Origin: Chloroflexota bacterium
GTDB taxonomy: Bacteria; Chloroflexota; Dehalococcoidia; SZUA-161; SpSt-899
NCBI GenBank assembly: GCA_018725425.1
Contig: QLUL01000077.1
Coordinates: 1-5,798 of the forward strand
Length of the DNA: 5,798 nucleotides
Direction of reading: 5' to 3'
A program made the translations under genes and the position numbers. Under the pieces are notes generated by a model. The model was not told the origin of the DNA. It worked only from the letters and a program-made list of their open reading frames with translations, and made no database searches. This document shows positions 1 to 5,530 of the stretch, piece after piece; positions within the stretch are counted from its first letter, which is position 1; every line of letters begins with the position of its first letter.

Positions 1-75
1 TATGTCAAAGCGCTGGTCAGGCATCACACCCCCTTGGAAAAGCTGGATTGCATCAGCCTCGATAAATGTTAGCAT
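1..75 (-). CDS. Possible 5' end of an unidentified minus-strand gene (partial)
   Basis: Reading the minus strand from an ATG at 75-73, the frame stays open for 25 codons to the window edge (begins MLTFIEADAIQ, ends MPDQRFDI). No product can be recognised from so little. A second in-frame ATG at 24-22 is preceded by a G-rich AAGGGGG stretch that could act as a ribosome-binding site, so the true start may be there. The upper ATG has no clear Shine-Dalgarno sequence. If real, the gene is divergent from the response regulator, and the repeat array at 82-140 would lie in front of both. An open frame of 25 codons can easily occur by chance. Confidence 0.3.
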   Translation of the reverse strand, partial: MLTFIEADAIQLFQGGVMPDQRFDI

Positions 76-81
76 GTCATA

Positions 82-140
82 GTTAAAGAACGGTTGAACG
101 CAGGTTCAAAAACGGTTAAACCAAAGTTCCCCCACGTTTT
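82..140 (+). promoter_or_regulatory. Putative response-regulator operator: GTT words at 11-bp period
   Basis: GTT occurs at 82, 93, 104, 115, 126 and 137, exactly 11 bp apart each time. The first four words are GTTAAAG, GTTGAAC, GTTCAAA and GTTAAAC (consensus GTTNAA). The fifth (GTTCCCC) and sixth (GTTTTTA) are degenerate. PhoB/PhoP/OmpR-family winged-helix regulators are known to bind head-to-tail direct repeats with about 11-bp (one helical turn) spacing, and the gene downstream encodes such a regulator. The array lies roughly 80-140 bp upstream of the predicted transcription start, a place suited to activation or autoregulation. An alternative reading is the palindrome TTGAAC-GCAG-GTTCAA at 94-109. 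Confidence 0.5.
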
Positions 141-186
141 TATAGGTCGTAGCTAGAACGGATGCAGAATGTAGCCAGAAAACTAC

Positions 187-215
187 TTGACAGCGTCTGT
201 TCCGCCGTGTAAAAT
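187..215 (+). promoter_or_regulatory. Sigma70-type promoter of the two-component operon
   Basis: A perfect -35 hexamer TTGACA (187-192) is followed by a 17-bp spacer and a near-consensus -10 TAAAAT (210-215). Transcription would start near 222, leaving a leader of about 90 nt before the regulator start at 312. A second -10-like TATAAT lies at 258-263 but has no convincing -35 hexamer at the right distance. Confidence 0.7.
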
Positions 216-311
216 AAAGCACCACAGGCAGTTTTATCTACCAAGCGCTGATGAGTGTATAATCTCTACCAGGGGTAACTTTTTTCACGATCGCTACCGG
301 GCAGGAGCAAG

Positions 312-989
312 ATGACCAAGATCCTGGTTATCGAAGATGACCCGAATGTCGCCGACATTGTGAGGCACGAGCTGATCCAGAGCGGTTTTGATGTCCTCGT
401 CGCTGAGACCGGCTACCAGGGGCTGGAGGCGGCGCAGTTCGATAATCCTGACCTCGTGGTCCTGGATTTGATGCTGCCAGATATTGACGGTATTGATGTG
501 TGCCGGCAACTCCGGGCTAGCGGTGACGCGGCCATAATCATACTGACGGCACGCGGCGTGGTTGGGGAGAGAGTGCGCGGTTTGGAAGCTGGCGCTGACG
601 ATTATCTGTCAAAGCCTTTTGCCTTTGAAGAACTCCTGGCTCGCATCAGAGCAGTACTTCGCCGGCGCTTTCCGACTGGAGGTGTCATCCGGGTGGGAAA
701 TCTCGAGATTGACATCGAAAGAAGGGAGGTAAGGCGGGGCAATCGGCAAATAGACCTGACGACACGGGAATTTGACTTACTGAAGTTGCTGGCCCAGTAC
801 ACCGGAAAGCCTCTCAGCCGTGAGTTAATTATCCAGCGCGTGTGGGGCTACGAGTTTGAAGGTGAGCCAGACCCGGTCAAGGTGTATATTAACTTCCTCA
901 GGCGGAAACTGAATGCCGAGGGAGAAGCTGACCTGATATGCTCCTTACGTGGCTTCGGTTACGTACTGCGGGAGGGCTCATGCGAATAA
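312..989 (+). CDS. OmpR/PhoB-family DNA-binding response regulator
   Basis: This is a complete 225-residue two-component response regulator, a usual length for the family. The N-terminal receiver domain (about 3-115) shows the acidic pocket Glu8-Asp9-Asp10, the phospho-acceptor Asp52 in VVLDLMLPDIDG, the switch residues Thr79 and Tyr98, and Lys101 in the SKPF motif. The C-terminal winged-helix domain (about 128-222) has the LTTREFDLLKLLA recognition-domain signature, a VWGYEFEGEP stretch and the closing LRGFGYVL wing. The start at 312 has an AGGAG ribosome-binding site at 303-307. Its stop overlaps the start of the kinase gene by 10 nt, so the pair is translationally coupled and almost certainly cognate. 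Phosphorylation by the kinase should promote dimerisation and binding to direct-repeat operators, possibly the 11-bp array upstream of its own promoter. The regulon and the PhoP/PhoB/MprA-type subgroup cannot be told from the sequence. Confidence 0.95.
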   Translation: MTKILVIEDDPNVADIVRHELIQSGFDVLVAETGYQGLEAAQFDNPDLVVLDLMLPDIDGIDVCRQLRASGDAAIIILTARGVVGERVRGLEAGADDYLSKPFAFEELLARIRAVLRRRFPTGGVIRVGNLEIDIERREVRRGNRQIDLTTREFDLLKLLAQYTGKPLSRELIIQRVWGYEFEGEPDPVKVYINFLRRKLNAEGEADLICSLRGFGYVLREGSCE

Positions 990-2398
990 GTCTCCGCCAG
1001 CAGATATTTCTCTGGTACGCCCTGATGGTGCCGCTCATTATGATGGGTCTGGCTTTTGTGTTACACCAGGTCATGATAGCTGGACTGTATGACGCTATTG
1101 ATAACCGTCTTCGGGACCGAACCACCGTTGTTGCCAGAACCATCGTCTCAAGTCCTGAGGTCAGCAGTGAAGCCTATGGGGATCTGGTTAACTGGCTGAT
1201 CGAGCATCAACTTCCCTATATCCCTGCGGTTCTACGCGTGAGCGATTCCCAGCGTAACATCCTCGCTTCGTTTGGCGATATCCCCAACCGGCTGCTCCCC
1301 CTTATGGACCGCCAGTTGCTCTTGCCGGAGCTTGACGAGGGACGTTTCGAGACTATCAGGAAAAGGGGACATGAGGCATTGCGGCTGTATACCGTCCCCG
1401 TGCGAGACCCGACTATCGGTGATATTATAGCGTTTGTGCAGACCGGCGATAGCCTTGTTGCGATTGCCGAGGCGCAGAATAAGCTATGGCGATACACCAT
1501 TGTCGTTGGCATCGGAGGCAGTGCTGTCGCGCTTACGGCAGGGTCCATGGTCTTCCGCCGCGGCTTTCGTCCCCTGGATAAAATCCTTAAAATGGTCCGG
1601 GAGATAGGGGGCAAAGATCTCGCCATCAGAATTCCCGAAGAACCCAGACCTCAGGAATTGCAACAACTGGCAGACACGCTGAACAGCATGATGCAACGCC
1701 TGCACGCGGCATTCACGACGAGGGAGACGTTTTTTGCCAGCGTTTCCCATGACCTCAGGACGCCGCTTACCGTGCTCCAGGGACAGATAGACATCCTGCT
1801 GATGCAGCCATCGCTCGATTTGGAGGTGAGGCAAAGGCTGAGCGCCATGGCAAGGGAGGTGCGCCGGCTGTCCAGAATGACCAATAACCTGTTGCTCAGC
1901 GTTCAGATGGAGGCAATCCCGGCTTTCATTGGTGGAGAAGTGGACCTCAAAGAGCTCCTGGAGGAGATAGCCAGAGAGGCACGGGTGCTAGCTCAGGGTT
2001 TGCATTTCAGCGTATCCATCCCCGAGATTATGGTTATCGCTGGAGATTACGACCTCCTCAAACAAATGCTACTCAACGTAGTTGACAACGCCATAAAGTT
2101 CACTCCCCAAACCGGCTCTGTAACTGTGGGTCTGAGCCAGGTGGGAGAATGGGCGGCTATTACCGTCTCGGATACAGGGCGGGGAATGCCCCCGGAAAAA
2201 CTTGTTCGCCTTGCCGAGCCGGTCAACAGGACCGGTATGCCCCGGAAACCCGGGGGACAGGGAACCGGGCTCGGGCTAACCATCGTTAAACAGATTGTTG
2301 ATCTTCATGGTGGGGAGATGGAGATACAGAGCCAGGAAGGCTCCGGCACCACGGTCGCAATTCGTCTGCCGCTCCAGCCCAAACGCCAGAGTAGATGA
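980..2398 (+). CDS. Membrane sensor histidine kinase (HAMP, HisKA, HATPase_c)
   Basis: This is a complete class I histidine kinase of 472 residues. It has TM1 at about 8-28, an extracytoplasmic sensor region at about 30-170 and TM2 at about 172-193. A HAMP linker (about 194-246) follows, then the HisKA dimerisation domain with phospho-acceptor His257 in the H-box SVSHDLRTPL. The ATPase domain has the N-box LLNVVDNAIKF (Asn366, Asn370), the G1 box DTGRGMP (Asp398-Gly402) and the G2 box GTGLGL (428-433). All catalytic motifs are intact. The sensor region matches no domain I can name, so the signal is unknown. I chose the ATG at 980 because GGAGGG lies at 971-976 and the next residues (MRISLRQQIF) run straight into TM1. 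The ATG at 938 would only add residues encoded inside the regulator gene. The 10-nt overlap with the regulator indicates one transcript. Confidence 0.95.
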   Translation: MRISLRQQIFLWYALMVPLIMMGLAFVLHQVMIAGLYDAIDNRLRDRTTVVARTIVSSPEVSSEAYGDLVNWLIEHQLPYIPAVLRVSDSQRNILASFGDIPNRLLPLMDRQLLLPELDEGRFETIRKRGHEALRLYTVPVRDPTIGDIIAFVQTGDSLVAIAEAQNKLWRYTIVVGIGGSAVALTAGSMVFRRGFRPLDKILKMVREIGGKDLAIRIPEEPRPQELQQLADTLNSMMQRLHAAFTTRETFFASVSHDLRTPLTVLQGQIDILLMQPSLDLEVRQRLSAMAREVRRLSRMTNNLLLSVQMEAIPAFIGGEVDLKELLEEIAREARVLAQGLHFSVSIPEIMVIAGDYDLLKQMLLNVVDNAIKFTPQTGSVTVGLSQVGEWAAITVSDTGRGMPPEKLVRLAEPVNRTGMPRKPGGQGTGLGLTIVKQIVDLHGGEMEIQSQEGSGTTVAIRLPLQPKRQSR

Positions 2399-2400
2399 CT

Positions 2401-2422
2401 TATAATATAGTCAGCGTAATAT
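2401..2422 (+). promoter_or_regulatory. Candidate promoter elements for the tRNA cluster
   Basis: A consensus -10 TATAAT stands at 2401-2406 immediately after the kinase stop, but its -35 position is poor. A second possibility is ATGACT (2395-2400), a 16-bp spacer and TAATAT (2417-2422), which would start transcription about 15 nt before tRNA-Arg. Either could drive the cluster. Read-through from the kinase operon is also possible because no terminator is visible between them. Confidence 0.35.
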
Positions 2423-2444
2423 TACTAGCAGGACACTATAGCAT

Positions 2445-2517
2445 GCCCCTGTAGCTCAGAGGATAGAGCAGCGGTTTCCTAAACCGTGTGTCGGGCGTTC
2501 GAGTCGCCCCAGGGGTA
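2445..2517 (+). tRNA. trnR: tRNA-Arg (anticodon CCU)
   Basis: The full cloverleaf can be folded by eye. Acceptor GCCCCTG (2445-2451) pairs with CAGGGGT (2510-2516), with one G-U at the end, and A73 is at 2517. The D stem is GCTC/GAGC. The anticodon stem GCGGT/ACCGT encloses loop TTCCTAA, giving anticodon CCT at 2478-2480. The T arm is GGGCG-TTCGAGT-CGCCC. It would read the AGG codon. The 3' CCA is not encoded (GAA follows), so it must be added by CCA-adding enzyme, unlike the four tRNAs downstream. Confidence 0.95.
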
Positions 2518-2538
2518 GAAGAGTTGGATCAATTATTG

Positions 2539-2544
2539 TATAAT
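2539..2544 (+). promoter_or_regulatory. Possible internal -10 element before tRNA-Trp
   Basis: A perfect TATAAT lies in the AT-rich spacer between tRNA-Arg and tRNA-Trp, with a predicted start about 7 nt before tRNA-Trp. No recognisable -35 hexamer stands 16-18 bp upstream. This may give the last four tRNAs a promoter independent of tRNA-Arg. Confidence 0.4.
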
Positions 2545-2557
2545 CTAGATGTTGAGT

Positions 2558-2634
2558 AGGGGTGTAGCTCAGTCTGGAAGAGCGGCGGTCTCCAAAACCG
2601 CAGGTCGCGGGTCCGAATCCTGCCACCCCTGCCA
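2558..2634 (+). tRNA. trnW: tRNA-Trp (anticodon CCA)
   Basis: Acceptor AGGGGTG (2558-2564) pairs with CACCCCT (2624-2630). G73, the known bacterial Trp discriminator, is at 2631, followed by an encoded CCA (2632-2634). The anticodon stem GCGGT/ACCGC encloses CTCCAAA with anticodon CCA at 2592-2594. The T arm is GCGGG-TCCGAAT-CCTGC. In this gene the first T-loop base pair region reads TCC where most tRNAs have TTC. Confidence 0.95.
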
Positions 2635-2639
2635 GTCAT

Positions 2640-2726
2640 GCCGAGGTGGTGGAATCGGTAGACACGCCATCTTGAGGGGGTGGTGGGCGAAAGCCCGTAG
2701 GAGTTCAAATCTCCTCCTCGGCACCA
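2640..2726 (+). tRNA. trnL: tRNA-Leu (anticodon GAG)
   Basis: This is a class II tRNA of 87 nt including encoded CCA (2724-2726). Acceptor GCCGAGG (2640-2646) pairs with CCTCGGC (2716-2722), and A73 is at 2723. The anticodon stem CCATC/GGTGG encloses TTGAGGG, giving anticodon GAG at 2674-2676, which reads CUC/CUU. The long variable arm folds as GGGC-GAAA-GCCC with a GNRA tetraloop. The T arm is AGGAG-TTCAAAT-CTCCT. Only 5 nt separate it from tRNA-Trp. Confidence 0.95.
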
Positions 2727-2727
2727 T

Positions 2728-2802
2728 GCGGAAGTAGCTCAGTGGTAGAGCGCCTCCCTCCCAAGGAGGAGATCGCGAGTTCGAATCTCGTCTTCCGCTC
2801 CA
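2728..2802 (+). tRNA. trnG: tRNA-Gly (anticodon CCC)
   Basis: Acceptor GCGGAAG (2728-2734) pairs with CTTCCGC (2792-2798), with T73 at 2799 and encoded CCA at 2800-2802. The anticodon stem CCTCC/GGAGG encloses CTCCCAA, giving anticodon CCC at 2760-2762 for the GGG codon. The T arm is GCGAG-TTCGAAT-CTCGT. A single base separates it from tRNA-Leu, so the two must be cut from one precursor. Confidence 0.95.
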
Positions 2803-2826
2803 ATGAAAGGAGTTCCTGATATGAGG

Positions 2827-2902
2827 GGCGACGTGGCCAAGTGGTTAAGGCGGGGGTCTGCAAAACCCCTATTCGGCGGTTCGAATCCGCCCGTCGCCTC
2901 CA
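2827..2902 (+). tRNA. trnC: tRNA-Cys (anticodon GCA)
   Basis: Acceptor GGCGACG (2827-2833) pairs with CGTCGCC (2892-2898). The Cys discriminator U73 is at 2899, followed by encoded CCA (2900-2902). The anticodon stem GGGGT/ACCCC encloses CTGCAAA, giving anticodon GCA at 2860-2862. The T arm is GGCGG-TTCGAAT-CCGCC. It is the last tRNA of the cluster, 24 nt after tRNA-Gly. Confidence 0.95.
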
Positions 2903-2913
2903 CTCTATCTCAA

Positions 2914-2935
2914 AAGGAGATGATAGTCTCTCCTT
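2914..2935 (+). terminator. Hairpin after the tRNA cluster, possible weak terminator
   Basis: The arms AAGGAGA (2914-2920) and TCTCCTT (2929-2935) pair perfectly across an 8-nt loop, 12 nt after tRNA-Cys. No U-run follows, so it is not a classical intrinsic terminator. It may act as a processing or 3'-end stabilising structure. Confidence 0.35.
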
Positions 2936-2984
2936 CGCTAGACTTGCGGCATGGGAATTTCAATGATTTAAGGACTCCCCCTTG

Positions 2985-3044
2985 TAGCCGCACCCTTTAC
3001 GGGTGCGCTCACGGGGGCTATCGCAGGCATGAAGCCTGCGGCTA
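2985..3044. repeat. REP-like double-hairpin element with TAGCCGCA/TGCGGCTA ends
   Basis: The stretch is bounded by the inverted pair TAGCCGCA (2985-2992) and TGCGGCTA (3037-3044). Inside are two perfect 7-bp hairpins: CGCACCC/GGGTGCG (2989-2995 and 3001-3007, loop TTTAC) and CGCAGGC/GCCTGCG (3022-3028 and 3034-3040, loop ATGAA). CCCCC at 2977-2981 and GGGGG at 3013-3017 add a further possible pairing. The form resembles REP/BIME-type dispersed elements. Whether it is dispersed in this genome cannot be seen here. Transcribed, it would form a strongly structured 5' leader for the zinc-ribbon gene. Confidence 0.6.
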
Positions 3045-3168
3045 AGGTATGTTCAAATAACATTCTGGGAGATTAATCGCATGAGGGTGCGCTCGCGGGG
3101 GCTGTCGCAGGCATGAAGCCTGCGGCTAAGGTATGTTCAAATAACATTCTGGGAGATTAATCGCATGA
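3001..3168 (+). repeat. 84-bp tandem duplication (two copies)
   Basis: Copy 1 (3001-3084) and copy 2 (3085-3168) are directly adjacent and differ at only two positions, both A in copy 1 and G in copy 2 (3011/3095 and 3020/3104). Each copy contains the second hairpin of the REP-like element, the small inverted repeat ATGTT-CAAAT-AACAT, a GGGAG ribosome-binding site and an ATGA start context. Only copy 2 leads into the long gene. The few differences suggest a recent event or selection to keep both copies. Confidence 0.9.
3081..3116 (+). CDS. 11-codon upstream ORF created by the duplication
   Basis: The first copy of the duplicated start region keeps GGGAG (3067-3071), 9 nt of spacing and an ATG at 3081. 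Its frame (MRVRSRGLSQA) stops at 3114-3116, inside the second copy's hairpin. It is therefore a potential leader peptide, with exactly the same initiation context as the real gene 84 nt downstream. Whether it is translated or matters for regulation is inference. It may be only a by-product of the duplication. Confidence 0.3.
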   Translation: MRVRSRGLSQA

Positions 3169-3578
3169 GATGTCCTGCTTGCAGCAATATGATGATAGTA
3201 GTCGAGCACGAGCACATTGAGCTTGACTACTGCCCGGATTGCGCCGGGGTCTGGTTCGATGCCGGGGAACTGGAGCTCTTACTGGAGACCATGCAACCGG
3301 AGGGGTCCATTCTATCGCTGGATAGTATTTTGACTTCCCCTGAGGCCAGGGCAGCAGAAAAGAAAAGGAAGTGCCCCATCTGCGGCAAGGGAATGAAGAA
3401 GGCCACCGTGGGTCACGAACCGGAAGTGCTCATCGATGCCTGCAATCGTGGAGACGGTCTGTGGTTCGATGCCGGGGAAGTGGGCCAACTAATAACCCAG
3501 ATACCATCTTCTGAAGAGGTGGATTCTCAGGGACGCATTCTCAGCTTCTTGGGCGAAGTATTCCAGGCTCGCGATTAG
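3165..3578 (+). CDS. Small zf-TFIIB-like double zinc-ribbon protein
   Basis: This 137-residue soluble protein contains two related zinc-ribbon modules. Module 1 (3-40) has CPAC (Cys3, Cys6) and CPDC (Cys23, Cys26) followed by [13 protein letters not shown], the signature of zf-TFIIB-type ribbons. Module 2 (70-111) has CPIC (Cys70, Cys73) and Cys93 in DACNRGDG, followed by GLWFDAGEV. The expected fourth cysteine is missing there; Asp97 or another residue might replace it as a ligand. No membrane segment or signal peptide is evident. The start at 3165 has GGGAG at 3151-3155 and begins directly with the first ribbon. It precedes lemA by 40 nt on the same strand. Proteins of this kind are mostly uncharacterised. 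A role in binding zinc, protein or nucleic acid is inferred from the fold, and a link to LemA/HtpX is inferred from position. Confidence 0.88.
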   Translation: MRCPACSNMMIVVEHEHIELDYCPDCAGVWFDAGELELLLETMQPEGSILSLDSILTSPEARAAEKKRKCPICGKGMKKATVGHEPEVLIDACNRGDGLWFDAGEVGQLITQIPSSEEVDSQGRILSFLGEVFQARD

Positions 3579-3618
3579 TCGCCATCAGCCAGCAACGAAG
3601 TTCACAAAGGAGGTTGCT

Positions 3619-4182
3619 ATGACTGCAGTCTATGTCATCATCGGGATCGCGGTTCTGCTTATCATCTGGCTTGTCATCATCTATAACGGCCTGGTGCGAT
3701 TGCGCAATCAGGTGAAGAATGCCTGGTCACAAATCGATGTCCAACTTAAGCGAAGGCACGATTTAATCCCCAATCTGGTCAATACCGTCAAGGGATATGC
3801 GGCTCACGAGCGCGAAACGCTGGAAGGCGTTACCAATGCGCGCAACCTGGCTCAGGCTGCAATCGGAAGCGGCGTTGCCGCCCAGGCCAAAGCCGAAGGC
3901 GAACTCAGCGGTTTCCTCTCCAGGCTGCTGGCTGTATCCGAGAGTTATCCCGATCTGAAAGCCAACCAGAACTTCCTCGCCCTGCAGGAGGAACTGAGCT
4001 CCACCGAGAACAGGATAGCCTTTTCGCGCCAGTTCTACAACGATTCAGTAATGGGTTTCAATAACAAAATCCATATGCTCCCCTCCAACATCATCGCAGG
4101 CATGTTTCGTTTCAAGGAAGGTGAATTCTTCGAAATCGAGACACCAGCAGAGAGGGAAGTGCCCCAGGTAAGTTTCGGCTAA
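3619..4182 (+). CDS. lemA: LemA family membrane protein
   Basis: This 187-residue protein is of typical LemA length. A single N-terminal transmembrane helix (about 4-23) is followed by the conserved core, [15 protein letters not shown] and then [17 protein letters not shown] (22-54). The rest is predominantly helical and includes the family features [21 protein letters not shown] and [17 protein letters not shown]. The start has a strong AAAGGAGG at 3606-3613. LemA proteins are membrane-anchored helical bundles of unclear molecular function that often sit next to HtpX-type proteases or TPM-domain proteins. The order zinc-ribbon gene, lemA, htpX suggests an operon, although 112 bp containing a repeat element separates lemA from htpX. 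Confidence 0.95.
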   Translation: MTAVYVIIGIAVLLIIWLVIIYNGLVRLRNQVKNAWSQIDVQLKRRHDLIPNLVNTVKGYAAHERETLEGVTNARNLAQAAIGSGVAAQAKAEGELSGFLSRLLAVSESYPDLKANQNFLALQEELSSTENRIAFSRQFYNDSVMGFNNKIHMLPSNIIAGMFRFKEGEFFEIETPAEREVPQVSFG

Positions 4183-4190
4183 ACTACTCC

Positions 4191-4260
4191 GGTTCAAAGT
4201 TCCAAGGTTCAAGGTTCAACGGTTAGGTAGCCCCCAATCCCGAACCGTCAACCGTGAACC
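4191..4260. repeat. Heptad repeat element between lemA and htpX
   Basis: The left arm has GTTC words at 4192, 4199, 4207 and 4214 (spacing 7, 8, 7), reading GTTCAAA, GTTCCAAG, GTTCAAG and GTTCAAC. The right arm contains the complementary words GAACC, GTCAACC and GTGAACC (4242-4260). GGTTCAACGGTT (4213-4224) can pair with AACCGTGAACC (4250-4260) with one bulge, giving a hairpin in the mRNA. The design matches the element at 5531-5591, although the heptamer is different. Confidence 0.7.
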
Positions 4261-4294
4261 CGATACGTGAAGCTAACAACTTGAGTGGTTACGG

Positions 4295-5506
4295 ATGGGT
4301 GAAGGGAAAATTATCGTGTGGGAACAGATTAGAGAGAATCGAGCCAAATCGATGGTACTGGTAGCAGCCATGGCTGGCGTGCTGCTCGTGATCGGTTATT
4401 TCCTGGGACTGGCCTTCTTTGGAAGCGCCATTGGCGGCCTCGTGATGGCCCTTGTAATTTGGGGAATAATGACCGCGGTCGCCTTCTTCCAGGGAGACAA
4501 CATATTTCTGGCAATGTCCAAAGCAAAAAAGATAGAGCGCGACGATCATCCGCGCCTCTACAACATCGTTGAGGAGATGAAGATAGCCTCGGGGCTGGAG
4601 CATATGCCCGCGATCTACATCATCGATGATCCGGCAATGAATGCCTTCGCCACCGGACGGGATCCCAAACGGGCATCAGTTGCCGTGACCTCAGGACTGC
4701 TGCAAAAACTCAACCGCGACGAACTTCAAGGCGTCATCGGTCACGAACTAGCTCACATCAAGAATCGCGATGTACTGCTCATGACTTTGTGTGGTATCCT
4801 TCTGGGCACGATTGTCATGATATCCTGGTATATGATGCACATGCTGTTCTGGGGTGGTACGTTTGGCGGCAGGAGAAGTTCTGGAGGTGGGGGTGGGGGG
4901 CATCTGATAGTCCTGGTGATCGGCCTCGCATTGATGATACTGGCACCGATCTTTGCTCGCCTCATCTACTTTGCCATTTCCAGAAAGAGGGAATACCTTG
5001 CCGATGCCTCTTCTGCCCAGTATACCAGGTATCCAGAGGGACTGGCCTCCGCCCTGGAGAAGCTTGGCGGATCAACGGTGCAACTGCAATCGGCCAATCA
5101 GGCTCTGGCCCCGATGTACATCACCAATCCCTTCCGAAGGAAAGGGATGGCGGCCAGTGATCTCAGCAGCACGCACCCTCCCATCTCGGAGCGGGTACGT
5201 ATACTGCGCTCCATGGGAGGAGGCGCTTCTTTCGCTGACTACGACAATGCCTACGCGAAGGTTCATAAAGGTGGTGGGAGTGTCATACCTGCATCTGCCC
5301 TAGCCAGTGCCGGTGCCGTAGGACTTCGGGCAGCAGAACCAGAACCAAGCAAATTGGAGCGCACGCGCGAGGTCTCAGACCTGATGTGGCGTCAAAATAA
5401 CTACAAGACCATCAATTGCGACTGCGGCACGAAGCTGAAGGTGCCACCCAAATTCAAGAGGGCCAACGTTAAGTGCCCGCACTGCGGTAGAATTCACTCG
5501 ATCTAA
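4295..5506 (+). CDS. htpX: HtpX-like M48 zinc metalloprotease with C-terminal zinc ribbon
   Basis: This 403-residue membrane protease is longer than the roughly 290 residues usual for HtpX. Membrane segments are predicted at about 19-39, 43-64, 161-185 and 203-228. The active-site motif HELAH (150-154, catalytic Glu151) and the third zinc ligand Glu233 in KREYLADA are present, as is the family STHPPISERV motif (292-301). A glycine-rich loop (about 188-202) precedes the fourth segment. The extra C-terminus (about 310-403) ends in a zinc ribbon with Cys375, Cys377, Cys394 and Cys397. HtpX cleaves damaged or misfolded membrane proteins on the cytoplasmic side. The ATG at 4295 lacks a Shine-Dalgarno sequence. 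GTG at 4316, with GAAGGG upstream and a first residue run MWEQIRENRAKS that looks like typical HtpX N-termini, is an equally good start. Confidence 0.95.
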   Translation: MGEGKIIVWEQIRENRAKSMVLVAAMAGVLLVIGYFLGLAFFGSAIGGLVMALVIWGIMTAVAFFQGDNIFLAMSKAKKIERDDHPRLYNIVEEMKIASGLEHMPAIYIIDDPAMNAFATGRDPKRASVAVTSGLLQKLNRDELQGVIGHELAHIKNRDVLLMTLCGILLGTIVMISWYMMHMLFWGGTFGGRRSSGGGGGGHLIVLVIGLALMILAPIFARLIYFAISRKREYLADASSAQYTRYPEGLASALEKLGGSTVQLQSANQALAPMYITNPFRRKGMAASDLSSTHPPISERVRILRSMGGGASFADYDNAYAKVHKGGGSVIPASALASAGAVGLRAAEPEPSKLERTREVSDLMWRQNNYKTINCDCGTKLKVPPKFKRANVKCPHCGRIHSI

Positions 5507-5530
5507 TAGATTAGGTGCACAAATGGGCGT

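Noticed and set aside
264..275. Possible terminator or attenuator ending in a T-run before the regulator gene
   Set aside because: The only stem in front of the T-run is TACC/GGTA with a three-base loop, too weak to be credible.
938..979. Upstream ATG extending the kinase by 14 residues
   Set aside because: It lies inside the regulator gene. The ATG at 980 has a better ribosome-binding site and leads directly into the first membrane helix.
294..1143. Minus-strand open frames opposite the regulator and the start of the kinase
   Set aside because: They are fully antisense to well-supported genes, and their translations resemble no known protein.
2549..2737. Open frame of 62 codons across tRNA-Trp and tRNA-Leu
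   Set aside because: It lies almost wholly within tRNA genes that fold perfectly. The reading frame is incidental.
2803..3045. Open frame of 80 codons over tRNA-Cys and the REP-like spacer, with an AAAGGAG 8 nt before the ATG at 2821
   Set aside because: It runs through the tRNA and both hairpins, and its protein looks like no family. The Shine-Dalgarno match in the tRNA spacer is probably chance.
3001..3168. CRISPR-like repeat
   Set aside because: There are only two directly adjacent 84-bp copies, with no spacers and no cas genes nearby. It is a tandem duplication.
4753..5303. Several open frames in other frames and on the minus strand within htpX
   Set aside because: They are shadows of the htpX coding sequence, with low-complexity or basic proteins and no ribosome-binding sites or family resemblance.
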